In this document: in pieces, positions 24,254 to 32,993 of the stretch
Layout of the letters: every line of letters begins with the position of its first letter
Position numbering within the stretch: the first letter of the stretch is position 1
Source: Evansella clarkii
GTDB taxonomy: Bacteria > Bacillota > Bacilli > Bacillales > Salisediminibacteriaceae
Direction: 5' to 3'
NCBI RefSeq assembly: GCF_002019695.1
Contig: NZ_KV917376.1
Location: 1-64,000, forward strand
DNA length: 64,000 nt
Made by a program: the position numbers and the translations under genes
Notes under the pieces: generated by a model
Told to the model about the DNA's origin: nothing
Database searches by the model: none
What the model saw: only the letters and a program-made list of their open reading frames with translations

Positions 24254-25000
24254 TTAAATTTTGCCAGCCTTTTTCTGAGTGCCGGCCAGTGCCTCTTCAA
24301 TCTGCCCTTTTACGATGTCAGCAAGCTGTTCCAATTCCATCCCGGGATACTGCTGATGTATTCTCACTGGCGGCAGAATCGTCAGATGGACTTCAGCAGG
24401 ACGGATAATATTTTTATTCGATTCCATGGCCTTGTATGACCCGTTAATTGCTATTGGAAGAATAGCCGCTCCGGACTTGGATGCGAGCTTAAAGCTTCCT
24501 TTTTTAAACATCCCCACAGGGCCCCCTTTACTTCTCGTCCCTTCTGGAAAAATAACAATATTATGTCCCTCTTCAAGGTTTCTGGCACCATCGAGAATTG
24601 CTTTAATAGACTGGCGTCTGTTTTTCCGGTCCATAAAAATACAATGCATATGTTCCATCCATCCTGGAATAATAGGAATTTTTTTTACTTCAACTTTTGA
24701 AATAAAGCCTATTTTTCTTTCCAGGTTCGCCAGTAAGACAGGAATATCAAAATTCCCCTGATGATTGCTTACAATTAGGCAGTTTTCCTGATCAGGAAGG
24801 TTTTCTTTCCCATGTACATGTACTTTTACGCCTGCAACCTTTAACAAAGCAGCTGCCCAGTCTGAAGTGATTTTCTCCACATGTCTTTCGTGTTCTTCTG
24901 TTTTTCCCTGCTTTTTCAGCCTGTCTGCTTTCCAGAGAGATGGCATTGCCCAGACAAGATAGCTGAAAAAGTAAATAAACCAGAAAATAGTTCTCAGCAT
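24254..25000 (-). CDS. plsC: 1-acyl-sn-glycerol-3-phosphate acyltransferase
   Basis: 248-residue membrane-bound acyltransferase that converts lysophosphatidate to phosphatidate. An N-terminal membrane segment covers residues 3-20. The catalytic motif NHQGNFD corresponds to NHxxxxD, and FPEGTRSKGG is the glycerol-phosphate-binding motif. Length is normal for PlsC. The ribosome site before ATG 25000 is weak. Single-gene unit upstream of the SCP2 gene, with about 140 bp between them. Confidence 0.9.
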   Translation of the reverse strand: MLRTIFWFIYFFSYLVWAMPSLWKADRLKKQGKTEEHERHVEKITSDWAAALLKVAGVKVHVHGKENLPDQENCLIVSNHQGNFDIPVLLANLERKIGFISKVEVKKIPIIPGWMEHMHCIFMDRKNRRQSIKAILDGARNLEEGHNIVIFPEGTRSKGGPVGMFKKGSFKLASKSGAAILPIAINGSYKAMESNKNIIRPAEVHLTILPPVRIHQQYPGMELEQLADIVKGQIEEALAGTQKKAGKI

Positions 25001-25222
25001 ATTACCATTCCATTCTGTTTCTTTGTTTTATGATTGTAAAAAATAGTCGGATAATAATAAATTTCTCAACCAATATAATTTACCACATATTGTTTATTTC
25101 AGGGAGTCTCTTTTTTTCAATAATTTAGTCCGATTTAACTAGTTATTTTTGGCATTAAAAAGGGAAAAACGCGGAAGAGAGAAACAAAAGGCATTAGGAC
25201 TGACTGGCAAGGAGGGTAGAGA

Positions 25223-25495
25223 TTGCAAAGAATTCTTGGAGTAGTTAAAGGACGTGTTCAGGGAGTTGGTTTCCGATACTTCACACATAATCTGGCAGCT
25301 GACCATAACCTCAGCGGCTGGGTCAGAAACCGGAGTGATGGACTGGTGGAGTTTGAAATACAGGGTAAGGACACACAAGTAGACAGATTTATAGAGCGGG
25401 TAAAACAGGCAAAATACCCTGCAAAAGTGACAGATCTTCACCTTACTGAACTTGAAGTAGACGAATCCAGCGATTCCTTTCAGATAATAAAGTGA
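25223..25495 (+). CDS. acyP: Acylphosphatase
   Basis: 90-residue enzyme hydrolysing acyl phosphates. The phosphate loop and catalytic Arg are in GRVQGVGFRYF; the catalytic Asn is in GWVRNRSDGLVEFEIQG. The start is TTG 25223, seven bases after AAGGAGG, since no ATG is available. The stop codon touches the start of a dispersed repeat (25491-25628), so the repeat forms the 3' untranslated region. Confidence 0.92.
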   Translation: MQRILGVVKGRVQGVGFRYFTHNLAADHNLSGWVRNRSDGLVEFEIQGKDTQVDRFIERVKQAKYPAKVTDLHLTELEVDESSDSFQIIK

Positions 25496-25628
25496 GCCTT
25501 CAATCCGCAGAGGGGGATTCACCGCCACTGAATATAAGCTGAACCAATCGGGATGTTAGCGTCCGTTACCTCCTGCCAAAGCATCTTTGCTTCAACTCAT
25601 GTTTTGGCGCGGCAGTTATACGGACACG
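25491..25628 (+). repeat. Dispersed hairpin repeat, copy A
   Basis: The segment beginning with the end of acyP (AAGTGAGCCTTCAATC) through ATGTTAGCGTCCG (to 25565) matches copy C at 59297-59370. The right part, 25560-25628, matches the reverse complement of copy B at 52163-52239, sharing CGTCCGTTA, CATCTT-GCTTC and GTTTTG in order. The outer arms CGTCCG and CGGAC are inverted. Confidence 0.75.
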
Positions 25629-25654
25629 TTTTCTAGCTGCAATAGAGCAGAATA

Positions 25655-25688
25655 AAGCCTGTAAGCATGAGCTTACAGGCTTCTTTTA
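25655..25688. terminator. Bidirectional terminator
   Basis: AAGCCTGTAAGC (25655-25666) pairs with GCTTACAGGCTT (25671-25682) around a 4-nt loop, then CTTTT. Confidence 0.85.
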
Positions 25689-25694
25689 ATATTC

Positions 25695-27005
25695 TTAATC
25701 TCTGAAGGTAAATGACTGAAACACCGTGTTATCCTGTTCCTGATAAACTTGTTTCCCGGCAATACTATTGATAATCGTTACATTTCTTCCTACAGAAAGT
25801 GCCAGGTTAGTTGCCCCAGCCCCATGGGAGTGTTCCAGATTAGTGAGAGAATATATTTTATGTGGCCTCTCTCGTTTAAAGGAAAGCTGATTATCTCTGG
25901 TCACTTTAAATCGTTTTTCATCCTCCCACTCTATCTCATCCCTCAGTTTATTAAGCCATTCCGGTATATTCGGTTTATATCCAGTTGCTAAAATGACTTT
26001 ATCCGCTTTGAAAAGGTATTTCTGTTCTTCTTTCTTATGTTCAAACGTTAGTCTGTATGCTTTCTGCTCTCTTTCTATTTCTTTTAGTTCCATATTGGCC
26101 CCGATCGTAATTCCAGGGTCAATGTTTTGCACCGAGTAATGATACAGAAGATCATATATTTTATGAAACGTCTTCTGTTCTACCCCTTTCCTCAAATGAT
26201 TCAGGTGTGGAAGCTCCTCCTGTCTTTTTTCAAACGGCAACGGGTGGAAATAATCTATATAATCATGGGAGAAAATTTCCTGTCCCAACTTTCCTGATTC
26301 AAGCTGAAAAAATCCAGGTGATCTGGTCAGCCATGTAAGTTTCTGATCACGTTTCTTTTTTTCCAGAAGATCCAGAAATACTTCCGCCGCACTCTGGCCA
26401 GAACCGGTAACAAGAATAGATTCCGCTTCTGAAATTTCCTCTTCTAAGTACTGATAGCTAGCCGTATGGAATACATCCTCTTCAGGAAAGTCACTGAAAT
26501 TCCCTGGCACCATCGGCGTGCTACCTGTCCCCAGCGCAATATTTCTCGATGCAAATTTCTTCTTTTCCTTTGTCTCCCGGTTTTCAGTAACCACTTCATA
26601 ATGAGGAGTTTCACTATCCTTATTATCAATGATATCAATTACCCGCTCCCCGAACATGCAATTGCTCAGCTGTTCAGCCACCCACTGGGCATAATCGTTA
26701 TATTCACGCCGCGGGATATCGAACCTGTTAAAAAAATAAAATTTATAGAGTCTGTTATGTTTATGAAGATAATTCAGAAAGCTGAACCTGCTTGAAGGGT
26801 CTGCAAATGTTACAAGGTCTGCCAGAAAAGGGACCTGTAAATCAGTTTCTTCAATAAGCATCCCCGGATGCCATTGAAAGGAAGGAGACTCATCAAAAAA
26901 TACAGCTTCCAGTTCATGATTATCCTCCAGCAAAGCCGCCATGCTAAGGTTAAACGGCCCAATCCCTATTCCTGCCAAGTCATATATTTTCTCTTCTTCA
27001 GCCAT
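25695..27005 (-). CDS. Lysine/ornithine N-monooxygenase (IucD/SidA/PvdA family)
   Basis: 436-residue flavin enzyme that N-hydroxylates the side-chain amine of lysine or ornithine for hydroxamate siderophores. FAD motif GIGIGPFNLSMAAL near the N-terminus, substrate region PSFQWHPGMLI, NADPH motif VTGSGQSAAEVFLDLL, and the family motif ILATGYKPNIPEWL. The start is ATG 27005 (AAAGGTGAT at 7 nt); ATG 27008 is just upstream. No other siderophore genes are adjacent, so it may supply hydroxylysine to a pathway elsewhere. The two Fbp-like genes also point to iron stress, but no Fur box is clear here. Confidence 0.85.
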   Translation of the reverse strand: MAEEEKIYDLAGIGIGPFNLSMAALLEDNHELEAVFFDESPSFQWHPGMLIEETDLQVPFLADLVTFADPSSRFSFLNYLHKHNRLYKFYFFNRFDIPRREYNDYAQWVAEQLSNCMFGERVIDIIDNKDSETPHYEVVTENRETKEKKKFASRNIALGTGSTPMVPGNFSDFPEEDVFHTASYQYLEEEISEAESILVTGSGQSAAEVFLDLLEKKKRDQKLTWLTRSPGFFQLESGKLGQEIFSHDYIDYFHPLPFEKRQEELPHLNHLRKGVEQKTFHKIYDLLYHYSVQNIDPGITIGANMELKEIEREQKAYRLTFEHKKEEQKYLFKADKVILATGYKPNIPEWLNKLRDEIEWEDEKRFKVTRDNQLSFKRERPHKIYSLTNLEHSHGAGATNLALSVGRNVTIINSIAGKQVYQEQDNTVFQSFTFRD

Positions 27006-27166
27006 CATATCACCTTTGTTAGTAATTTTTTATTAAGCTATTACAATCAATAATACTTCTTTTTCTCGTTTTCTTTGTTTCCGAAACATACCTCATCTGT
27101 TTTTTTCTGATAAAATCAAATATTATAGTGACAGACTAATATTTTTTAAAAACAGGGGTGGGGTTT

Positions 27167-28357
27167 ATGTACATAAGAAGACTGCGGGAAGAGGAAATGG
27201 AATACAGTATCCGTATGTCGGAGTTTGCATTTCAGTATGAACTTACTGAGAAGGAAAGGGAAGAACGTAAAGCGTGGGTTGCCCCGGAAAACACCTGGGT
27301 AGCTGAAGAAAATGGGGAAATTCTCGCAAAAAGCACTACCTTGCCCCTTTCTGTTTATATTTTCGGAGAAAAGGTGCCCATGGGAGGAGTATCAGGCGTA
27401 GTTACCTGGCCTGAGCACCGCCGTGGCGGCCTTGTTAAACATCTTCTCCTTCACAGCCTTGAAGAAATGAGGAAAGAAGGCCAGATCTTATCCTTCCTCT
27501 ACCCTTTTTCCATTCCGTTTTACAGAAAGATGGGCTGGGAGCTCTTCGCCGAACAGCAGATCATAACATTAACAAAGGAGCAGCTCCCTGCTGGTAAGAA
27601 AGGCAGCGGTAAGGTGCGCCGGGTGGAGAATGACCTTTCACTAGTAGATGATGTGTACCAGACTTGGGCAAAACGCTACCTGGGAACACTCGCCCGGGAT
27701 GAGCGCTGGTGGAATATCAATATATTTAAGCGTAAAAAAGGGACACTTGCTGTTTATTACAATGAAGGTAATGAAGCAAAGGGCTATATGATTTACCAGG
27801 TGAAAGAAAATAAGATGACAATAAAAGAGTTAATATGGCTGGATACAGAAGCACGTGACGGCTTGTTTGCTTTCATTTCAGACCACGATTCCATGCTGGA
27901 TAAAGTGGAATGGAACACCATGCCCCACAGCGGCCTGCCGTTTATATTAAGAGACCCTAAAGTGGAGCGAAAACTAGTTTCATACTTTATGGCCCGAATC
28001 GTGGATGTGAAAGAGTTTCTTAAAATATATCCGTTTAATTTAGAGAAGGGGAGCGAACCGCTTGTGCTTCATGTTTCCGATGAATTTTGCTCCTGGAATA
28101 ACGGCACGTACTTTCTTTCAGGCGGGAAAGATGATAAAGAGCTTAAATTTTTCCCGGCAAAAGAGTCAGGTGCCTGCCAGCACCCGCCTAAGAAAGGCCT
28201 AAGTCTGAGTGTGCAGACGCTCACGGCTGTTTTGATGAACGCGCAATCAGCCAGCACCCTATATGAGGAAGGGCTGCTCCTGGGGACTGAGGAGGAGGTA
28301 CAGCACCTGGAAAGGGCCGTACCGGCGAAACAGCCGTTCTTTTACGATTTCTTTTAG
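27167..28357 (+). CDS. Eis-like GNAT acetyltransferase
   Basis: 396-residue protein of the Eis family: two fused GNAT folds and a C-terminal SCP2-like domain. The acetyl-CoA site reads VSGVVTWPEHRRGGLVKHLL and the second part of the first GNAT fold is SIPFYRKMGWELF. The C-terminal region ends FFYDFF, as is common in Eis proteins. The start is ATG 27167, after GGGGTGGGG; the GTG at 27158 is within that site. Some relatives acetylate aminoglycosides, but most Bacillus members are uncharacterised. Ends at a bidirectional terminator. Confidence 0.85.
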   Translation: MYIRRLREEEMEYSIRMSEFAFQYELTEKEREERKAWVAPENTWVAEENGEILAKSTTLPLSVYIFGEKVPMGGVSGVVTWPEHRRGGLVKHLLLHSLEEMRKEGQILSFLYPFSIPFYRKMGWELFAEQQIITLTKEQLPAGKKGSGKVRRVENDLSLVDDVYQTWAKRYLGTLARDERWWNINIFKRKKGTLAVYYNEGNEAKGYMIYQVKENKMTIKELIWLDTEARDGLFAFISDHDSMLDKVEWNTMPHSGLPFILRDPKVERKLVSYFMARIVDVKEFLKIYPFNLEKGSEPLVLHVSDEFCSWNNGTYFLSGGKDDKELKFFPAKESGACQHPPKKGLSLSVQTLTAVLMNAQSASTLYEEGLLLGTEEEVQHLERAVPAKQPFFYDFF

Positions 28358-28421
28358 AACTCTTTTTTGCCATTTAACGGCATGATAATCCGCTTGCATT
28401 GTTGCTGTTTTAAAAACACAA

Positions 28422-28460
28422 AAAAACACATGCGACTGCTGTATAATCGCATGTGTTTTT
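28422..28460. terminator. Bidirectional terminator
   Basis: AAAAACACATGCGA (28422-28435) pairs with TCGCATGTGTTTTT (28447-28460). It serves the Eis-like gene and the aldehyde dehydrogenase gene. Confidence 0.9.
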
Positions 28461-28532
28461 TAACTATTAATGGCTTATATCTGGCCTCTGGCATAAATTA
28501 TCGCCAAATTCAGCCAGCCCGCTTTTTCTGTA

Positions 28533-29906
28533 TTATTCCCACATTTTTTTCAATGCTTTTAACGATGTTTTTGATTTACTGTACCGCAATGGAATATCAA
28601 AAGTGGTGGTGGATTTCAGCACACTCTTTTGATGGGTAAAAGTATCAAAACTGAACTTTCCATGGTAAGCACCCATCCCACTTTCCCCAACGCCGCCAAA
28701 CGGCAAATACGGCGTGGCAAGATGCATAATCGTGTCATTTACACACCCGCCCCCAAAGGAGAGGCTTTCAAGGATATACTGTTCCGTTCCCTTGTTCTCC
28801 GTAAACAAATAAAGAGCCAGTGGATTAGGTCTGTTCCTCACCTGTTCAATAACTTCATATTCATCTGAATAAGTAAGGATAGGCATGATAGGGCCGAAAA
28901 TCTCCTCCTGCATAACCTGATCGTCCTGTGTGACATCGATCATTACCGTAGGCTCCATAAAGCGGTTTTCCGCGTTATATTCACCACCATAATACACTTT
29001 ATCATTATCAAGGAGCTTTGCCAGACGCTCCACATGCTTTTCATGGACTATTTTTGGATAGTCTGCATTTCTGCCTGGATCCTCTCCATAAAACTTCTGA
29101 ATATAATGAACGACATACTTAAGGAATTTCCTGCGCTTTTTTTCATGGATTAGAATATAGTCTGGCGCCACACATGTCTGTCCAGCATTAATGAATTTTC
29201 CCCAGACAATCCTTTTAGCTGCAAGCTTTATATTTGCATCCTTTGCCACAATCGCAGGACTCTTGCCTCCCAGCTCAAGGGTCACCGGCGTTAAATGTTT
29301 TGAGGCGGCTTCCATTACTTTCTTTCCTACCTGAACACTTCCGGTAAAGAAGATGTAATCAAAATTTTCGTCCAAAAGGTCCTTTGCCGTCTCAGCATCT
29401 CCTTCAACGACAGCAACATACTTTTCATCAAAGGTATCAGCAATCAGTTCCGTGATAACTGAACTTGTGTTCGGCGTCATCTCCGAAGGCTTTATGATCG
29501 CTGTGTTTCCTGCTCCAAGAGCACCAATCAAAGGTGCGATCGCAAGCTGGAACGGGTAGTTCCACGGAGCGATAAGAAGGGTAACACCGTACGGATCTTT
29601 ATGAATAATACTTTTCGTCCCTGTATGAGTTAATGGGGTTTTCTCCTTTCTTGGAGCCGCCCATAAATCAACATTTTTGAGCATATCTTTTATTTCTGCG
29701 TAGAGGAAGCCGATTTCAGTGAGGAAGGCTTCATGCTCGGATTTATTTAAATCTTTTTTTAATGCGTCCAGTATATCCTGTTCACGCCTCTGTATTGCTT
29801 CTTTAAGGCGGTGGAGCTGCTTCTGGCGAAAGGATATATTTTTTGTTTCCCCGCTGTAAAAATAGTCCCTCTGTTTTTGTACCAGTGAATGAATTGCTTC
29901 GTTCAT
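28533..29906 (-). CDS. Aldehyde dehydrogenase (class 3 type)
   Basis: 457-residue NAD(P)-dependent aldehyde dehydrogenase. The general base is in TLELGGKSP, the catalytic cysteine is in NAGQTCVAPDY, and the cofactor region is LIAPWNYPFQLAIAPLIGALGAGN. The length and hydrophobic C-terminus fit the ALDH3/YwdH group, which oxidises fatty or aromatic aldehydes. The start is ATG 29906, behind AGGGGGAG. Monocistronic. Confidence 0.92.
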   Translation of the reverse strand: MNEAIHSLVQKQRDYFYSGETKNISFRQKQLHRLKEAIQRREQDILDALKKDLNKSEHEAFLTEIGFLYAEIKDMLKNVDLWAAPRKEKTPLTHTGTKSIIHKDPYGVTLLIAPWNYPFQLAIAPLIGALGAGNTAIIKPSEMTPNTSSVITELIADTFDEKYVAVVEGDAETAKDLLDENFDYIFFTGSVQVGKKVMEAASKHLTPVTLELGGKSPAIVAKDANIKLAAKRIVWGKFINAGQTCVAPDYILIHEKKRRKFLKYVVHYIQKFYGEDPGRNADYPKIVHEKHVERLAKLLDNDKVYYGGEYNAENRFMEPTVMIDVTQDDQVMQEEIFGPIMPILTYSDEYEVIEQVRNRPNPLALYLFTENKGTEQYILESLSFGGGCVNDTIMHLATPYLPFGGVGESGMGAYHGKFSFDTFTHQKSVLKSTTTFDIPLRYSKSKTSLKALKKMWE

Positions 29907-30063
29907 CTGTCCACTCCCCCTTTAGTAAAGGCAGCATTCAAAACTAACACAGCGTTAATGTGCTGCTTCTTTATATATAATTCAATTATAGGCGTTTACC
30001 GTGATTTATACAAAATAAGTTTTCCAATCGGCGTGGGATTTTGCTGGAAAAATGCCTTGGTTA

Positions 30064-30543
30064 TCAGTCTAAGGGATCTTTGTTAATTCCATGTTTTAAC
30101 ACATCATATATAGCTTTTCCATCGGTTGGATTTCCTTTCCCTACTTCAACTGGAATCAGAGCGTAGACCATATAATACAGGGAAAAATAAACAAACTGAT
30201 AGAAAAAAATATGCTCCTGGAATATCCCAAGATGGAGCAGGCTGTTCACAATCAAGATAGACAGTAAATTGAATAAAACCCCACCTGCATAAACAAGAGC
30301 ATGGGAAAACTTATTACTTACATTCAACTCTTCAACCTGGCACCAGGAATCGAGAAAGAATACCCGGCGCACCTCAAAATCACCTGACTGGAAAATGACT
30401 TTCCCTTGCCCTATAGTAAACTTCAGTTTCCCTCCGAATATTCTGGCGGTCAGGTAATGTCCGGCCTCATGAATAAGTGATACCACAGGGAGGGAAATGA
30501 AAATCGCCCATATAAAAGTTGGTATATCCGATAAACCGAACAT
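30064..30543 (-). CDS. M50-type membrane metalloprotease-like protein
   Basis: 159-residue membrane protein with the zinc protease motif LIHEAGHYLTAR (HExxH) in the first membrane segment. A distal NPTDGKAIYDVL (NxxDG-type third ligand) is as in site-2 proteases. About four hydrophobic segments and no PDZ domain. The start is ATG 30543, behind GAGGTGG; the frame runs 24 codons further upstream without support. It may be a compact regulated-proteolysis enzyme; the target is unknown. Confidence 0.75.
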   Translation of the reverse strand: MFGLSDIPTFIWAIFISLPVVSLIHEAGHYLTARIFGGKLKFTIGQGKVIFQSGDFEVRRVFFLDSWCQVEELNVSNKFSHALVYAGGVLFNLLSILIVNSLLHLGIFQEHIFFYQFVYFSLYYMVYALIPVEVGKGNPTDGKAIYDVLKHGINKDPLD

Positions 30544-30712
30544 AAAGCCACCTCGTTTCCCATGGAGAGTCACTGCCTCTAGATGCTTTTCCTCCAGGGC
30601 CCCAACATAAAACATTTTTATTAGCTGGTTACCACGGATCGCGGTTGTCGATACGAGAAGTCTTCGACAAGGGCCAGACCCCCGAACTTTTTGTGAATAT
30701 TTTCAGAAACTC

Positions 30713-30744
30713 TTGACTTTACCTGCAAGGCTGTTCTTTATAAG
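30713..30744 (+). promoter_or_regulatory. Possible promoter of the small export protein gene
   Basis: TTGACT at 30713-30718 and a TTTATA/TATAAG -10 at 30737-30744, spacing 18-20 bp. An inverted repeat TTGTCGA (30645-30651)/TCGACAA (30664-30670) lies upstream. Confidence 0.35.
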
Positions 30745-30823
30745 TTTAATTGTTTTACCGGGGGGATATAAAAGATTAGAATGATATCAGTAGATGTAAC
30801 AGGCTGTAACAGGAGGATATTTT

Positions 30824-31486
30824 ATGTTGTGGGAAACATTGTGGCAGTACATTTTGATCTTTGTTATGGCTGCAACGCCGTGGCTTGAGATATTAATAGT
30901 AATACCTATCGGAATAGCCATGGGCTTAAACCCATACATGGTTGGAATTGTATCATTTATAGGAAACTTTCTTCCGATTATCTTAATCGTATACTTGTTA
31001 AAATGGTTCCAGCAGACAAAATGGTATAAGGGCTGGCAGGAAAAGCGCCGTTCCAAAAAACTGCAGAAGCAAAGAAAAAAAGAAGCGGCCGGTACGAACG
31101 GGGATATGCAAAGTGACACCTATGAAACAATCCATATTGAGAGCCCTGTTAGCGGCCAGGATCTCAATCGGGAGAAGAATGAACAGGAAACAGATATGGA
31201 TGACCAAGGCCCGGGTCAGAATCCAGCTGCAAGTAATTTACCGGCAAAGAGAAAGGCTTCTAAAAAAGAAAAAGCCGCAGCTATTTTCCACAAATATGGC
31301 CTGCCAGGTCTTGCATTTGTAGGGCCGATCATCACCGGCATTCATTTGGCAGCGGTTATCGCCCTGTCCCTTAAATCGGATAAGCTGAAAACTGCCGTAT
31401 GGATGGGGGTCAGCCTCCTGATCTGGACTATAGTGATCACAGCAGCTTCTTATTATGGAATTGACTGGATTACAAGATGGTTTTAA
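30824..31486 (+). CDS. Small multidrug-export family membrane protein
   Basis: 220 residues. Membrane segments at about 8-30 and 38-60 are followed by a charged cytoplasmic insert of about 90 residues (KRRSKKLQKQRKKE and an acidic tract), then segments at about 165-185 and 193-213. The motifs PWLEILIVIPIGIAMGLNP and YGLPGLAFVGPIITGIHLA are those of the Sm_multidrug_ex family. Transport activity is by family annotation only. The start is ATG 30824, behind AGGAGG. A strong terminator follows. Confidence 0.8.
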   Translation: MLWETLWQYILIFVMAATPWLEILIVIPIGIAMGLNPYMVGIVSFIGNFLPIILIVYLLKWFQQTKWYKGWQEKRRSKKLQKQRKKEAAGTNGDMQSDTYETIHIESPVSGQDLNREKNEQETDMDDQGPGQNPAASNLPAKRKASKKEKAAAIFHKYGLPGLAFVGPIITGIHLAAVIALSLKSDKLKTAVWMGVSLLIWTIVITAASYYGIDWITRWF

Positions 31487-31492
31487 AAAACA

Positions 31493-31530
31493 GGCGCAGC
31501 TTCTTAGTACCGAAGCTGCGCCTTTGTTTT
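31493..31530 (+). terminator. Terminator after the export protein gene
   Basis: GGCGCAGCTTC (31493-31503) pairs with GAAGCTGCGCC (31512-31522), then TTTGTTTTT. Confidence 0.9.
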
Positions 31531-31539
31531 TGTGGTAGT

Positions 31540-31641
31540 TTATCGGCGAGTCGCCGATAAAGTCTGGATTTCGCCGATAAAATCAATTTTTCGCCGATAA
31601 ATTAGAGAGTATCGCCGATAAAATTAAAATTTAGCCGATAA
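31540..31641. repeat. Phased TCGCCGATAA repeats
   Basis: TCGCCGATAA starts at 31551, 31571, 31591 and 31612, with a one-base variant at 31632; the spacing is 20, 20, 21 and 20 bp. An inverted copy TTTATCGGCGA precedes them at 31540-31550. The patch lies between two convergent genes, after the terminator of one and 31 bp before the stop of the other. Confidence 0.9.
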
Positions 31642-31672
31642 CCGCCCAACCTCCCCTAAAAAAATAATAAAC

Positions 31673-32809
31673 CTACTGTGATTTACCCCTCGCATCTACT
31701 GCAAGAACCTCAATCCGGCCGTCCTGCAGCAATAAATTGTAATGATTAAATAAATTTACAGATACACACGCATGATTTGGGACAATTTCCACCTTGTCAT
31801 TAAGCGCCAAAGACCCTGAAATGCCTTCAAAGCTCTCTGAATTATCCTCGTAATCTATTATGCCGTGTTCCTCTGAAACTCTGCTTACATAAAGTTCCCC
31901 GTTTTCTGTAATAACTCTTCCAAAACCTTTAACCGCCTCATTCCCGTGGGCGCCTTTTTCTGTGGTGAGAGCCTTGCTGCCTGCATCAAGTATGAGCCGG
32001 TCACCTTTTTTTGAAACTACTGAAGCCACAATAGTAAGAGCTGTTTCCTCCCATGATGCCACCCCTAAACCAGCCTGCATCGCATCGAAAAACACCGCAT
32101 TTCCAGGCCTTACTTCGGTAATTCCTTTATACTTTGCCGCTTTTTCAAACGTAGGTGTGGAGCCGACACTTAGATGCTTCAGTTTAATGCCTGCTTCGCT
32201 GCAAAGCTCTGCGGATTTCAGCACACTTTCCGCTTCTTCTTCTGCAATTGCGTCAAGCTCCTCAGGACCAGAAGCTTTATATGAATGCCCCGCATGGGTG
32301 AACATTCCTGTCAGCTGCAAATGGGCACACTTTTTCACTAGAAATTCCGCCAGTTCCGCCGCTTCCTGACCAGGTTCTGTCCCACAGCGGTTCAATCCGG
32401 AATTTATTTTTATCCAGACTTCCGCACTAACCGATCTTTTTGCCGCTTCCTCTTCCACGATGCTCCCCTGCTCTATGCTGTCGATAGTTAATATAATTCT
32501 TGCCTTTTTTGTCCAGTCGAGCATTCTGCCGATCCTTTTAGGGTCTGTCACTGGAAAAGCAAGCAGTATATCGTCTACCCCGTTTTCAAGGAGCACCTCC
32601 GCTTCAGACACTGTTGCAACAGTTATTCCGCAGGCTCCTGCTTCCAGCTGCCGTTTGGCAATCATTACAGATTTATGTGTTTTAAAATGAGGCCTGACCT
32701 GAACACCGTATGTATCTCTGACTTTCATCATTCTTTCGATATTCCTGTTTAATTTCATCTTGTCCAGGAGTAGTGCAGGTGTTTCGATTTCATTAATATT
32801 TCGAACCAT
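31673..32809 (-). CDS. D-threonine aldolase / D-serine dehydratase-like PLP enzyme
   Basis: 378-residue fold-type III PLP enzyme. The N-terminal alanine-racemase-like barrel carries the PLP lysine in RPHFKTHK (about K43). The C-terminal beta domain has the metal-binding PNHACVSVNLF (His-x-Cys). Both features are typical of the DSD1/D-threonine aldolase family, which acts on beta-hydroxy D-amino acids. The start is ATG 32809, behind AAAGGAGG. It lies just downstream of hutH on the same strand, with a 180-bp gap. Exact substrate not known. Confidence 0.85.
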   Translation of the reverse strand: MVRNINEIETPALLLDKMKLNRNIERMMKVRDTYGVQVRPHFKTHKSVMIAKRQLEAGACGITVATVSEAEVLLENGVDDILLAFPVTDPKRIGRMLDWTKKARIILTIDSIEQGSIVEEEAAKRSVSAEVWIKINSGLNRCGTEPGQEAAELAEFLVKKCAHLQLTGMFTHAGHSYKASGPEELDAIAEEEAESVLKSAELCSEAGIKLKHLSVGSTPTFEKAAKYKGITEVRPGNAVFFDAMQAGLGVASWEETALTIVASVVSKKGDRLILDAGSKALTTEKGAHGNEAVKGFGRVITENGELYVSRVSEEHGIIDYEDNSESFEGISGSLALNDKVEIVPNHACVSVNLFNHYNLLLQDGRIEVLAVDARGKSQ

Positions 32810-32993
32810 TTAAAAAGCCTCCTTTCCCGTTCCATTATAAAGCTTTTCATACAGGAGTTGTGGAAAAATAATAGGCATTCTAATTACCGGTAAGCGAGAA
32901 GTTTACCTACGGAATTCGAATTCACCCGCATAAACCATCTATCTCCCCCGTTTCAAATACATAAAGCTACTTCCCTCAAGCCACTTGTTTACC

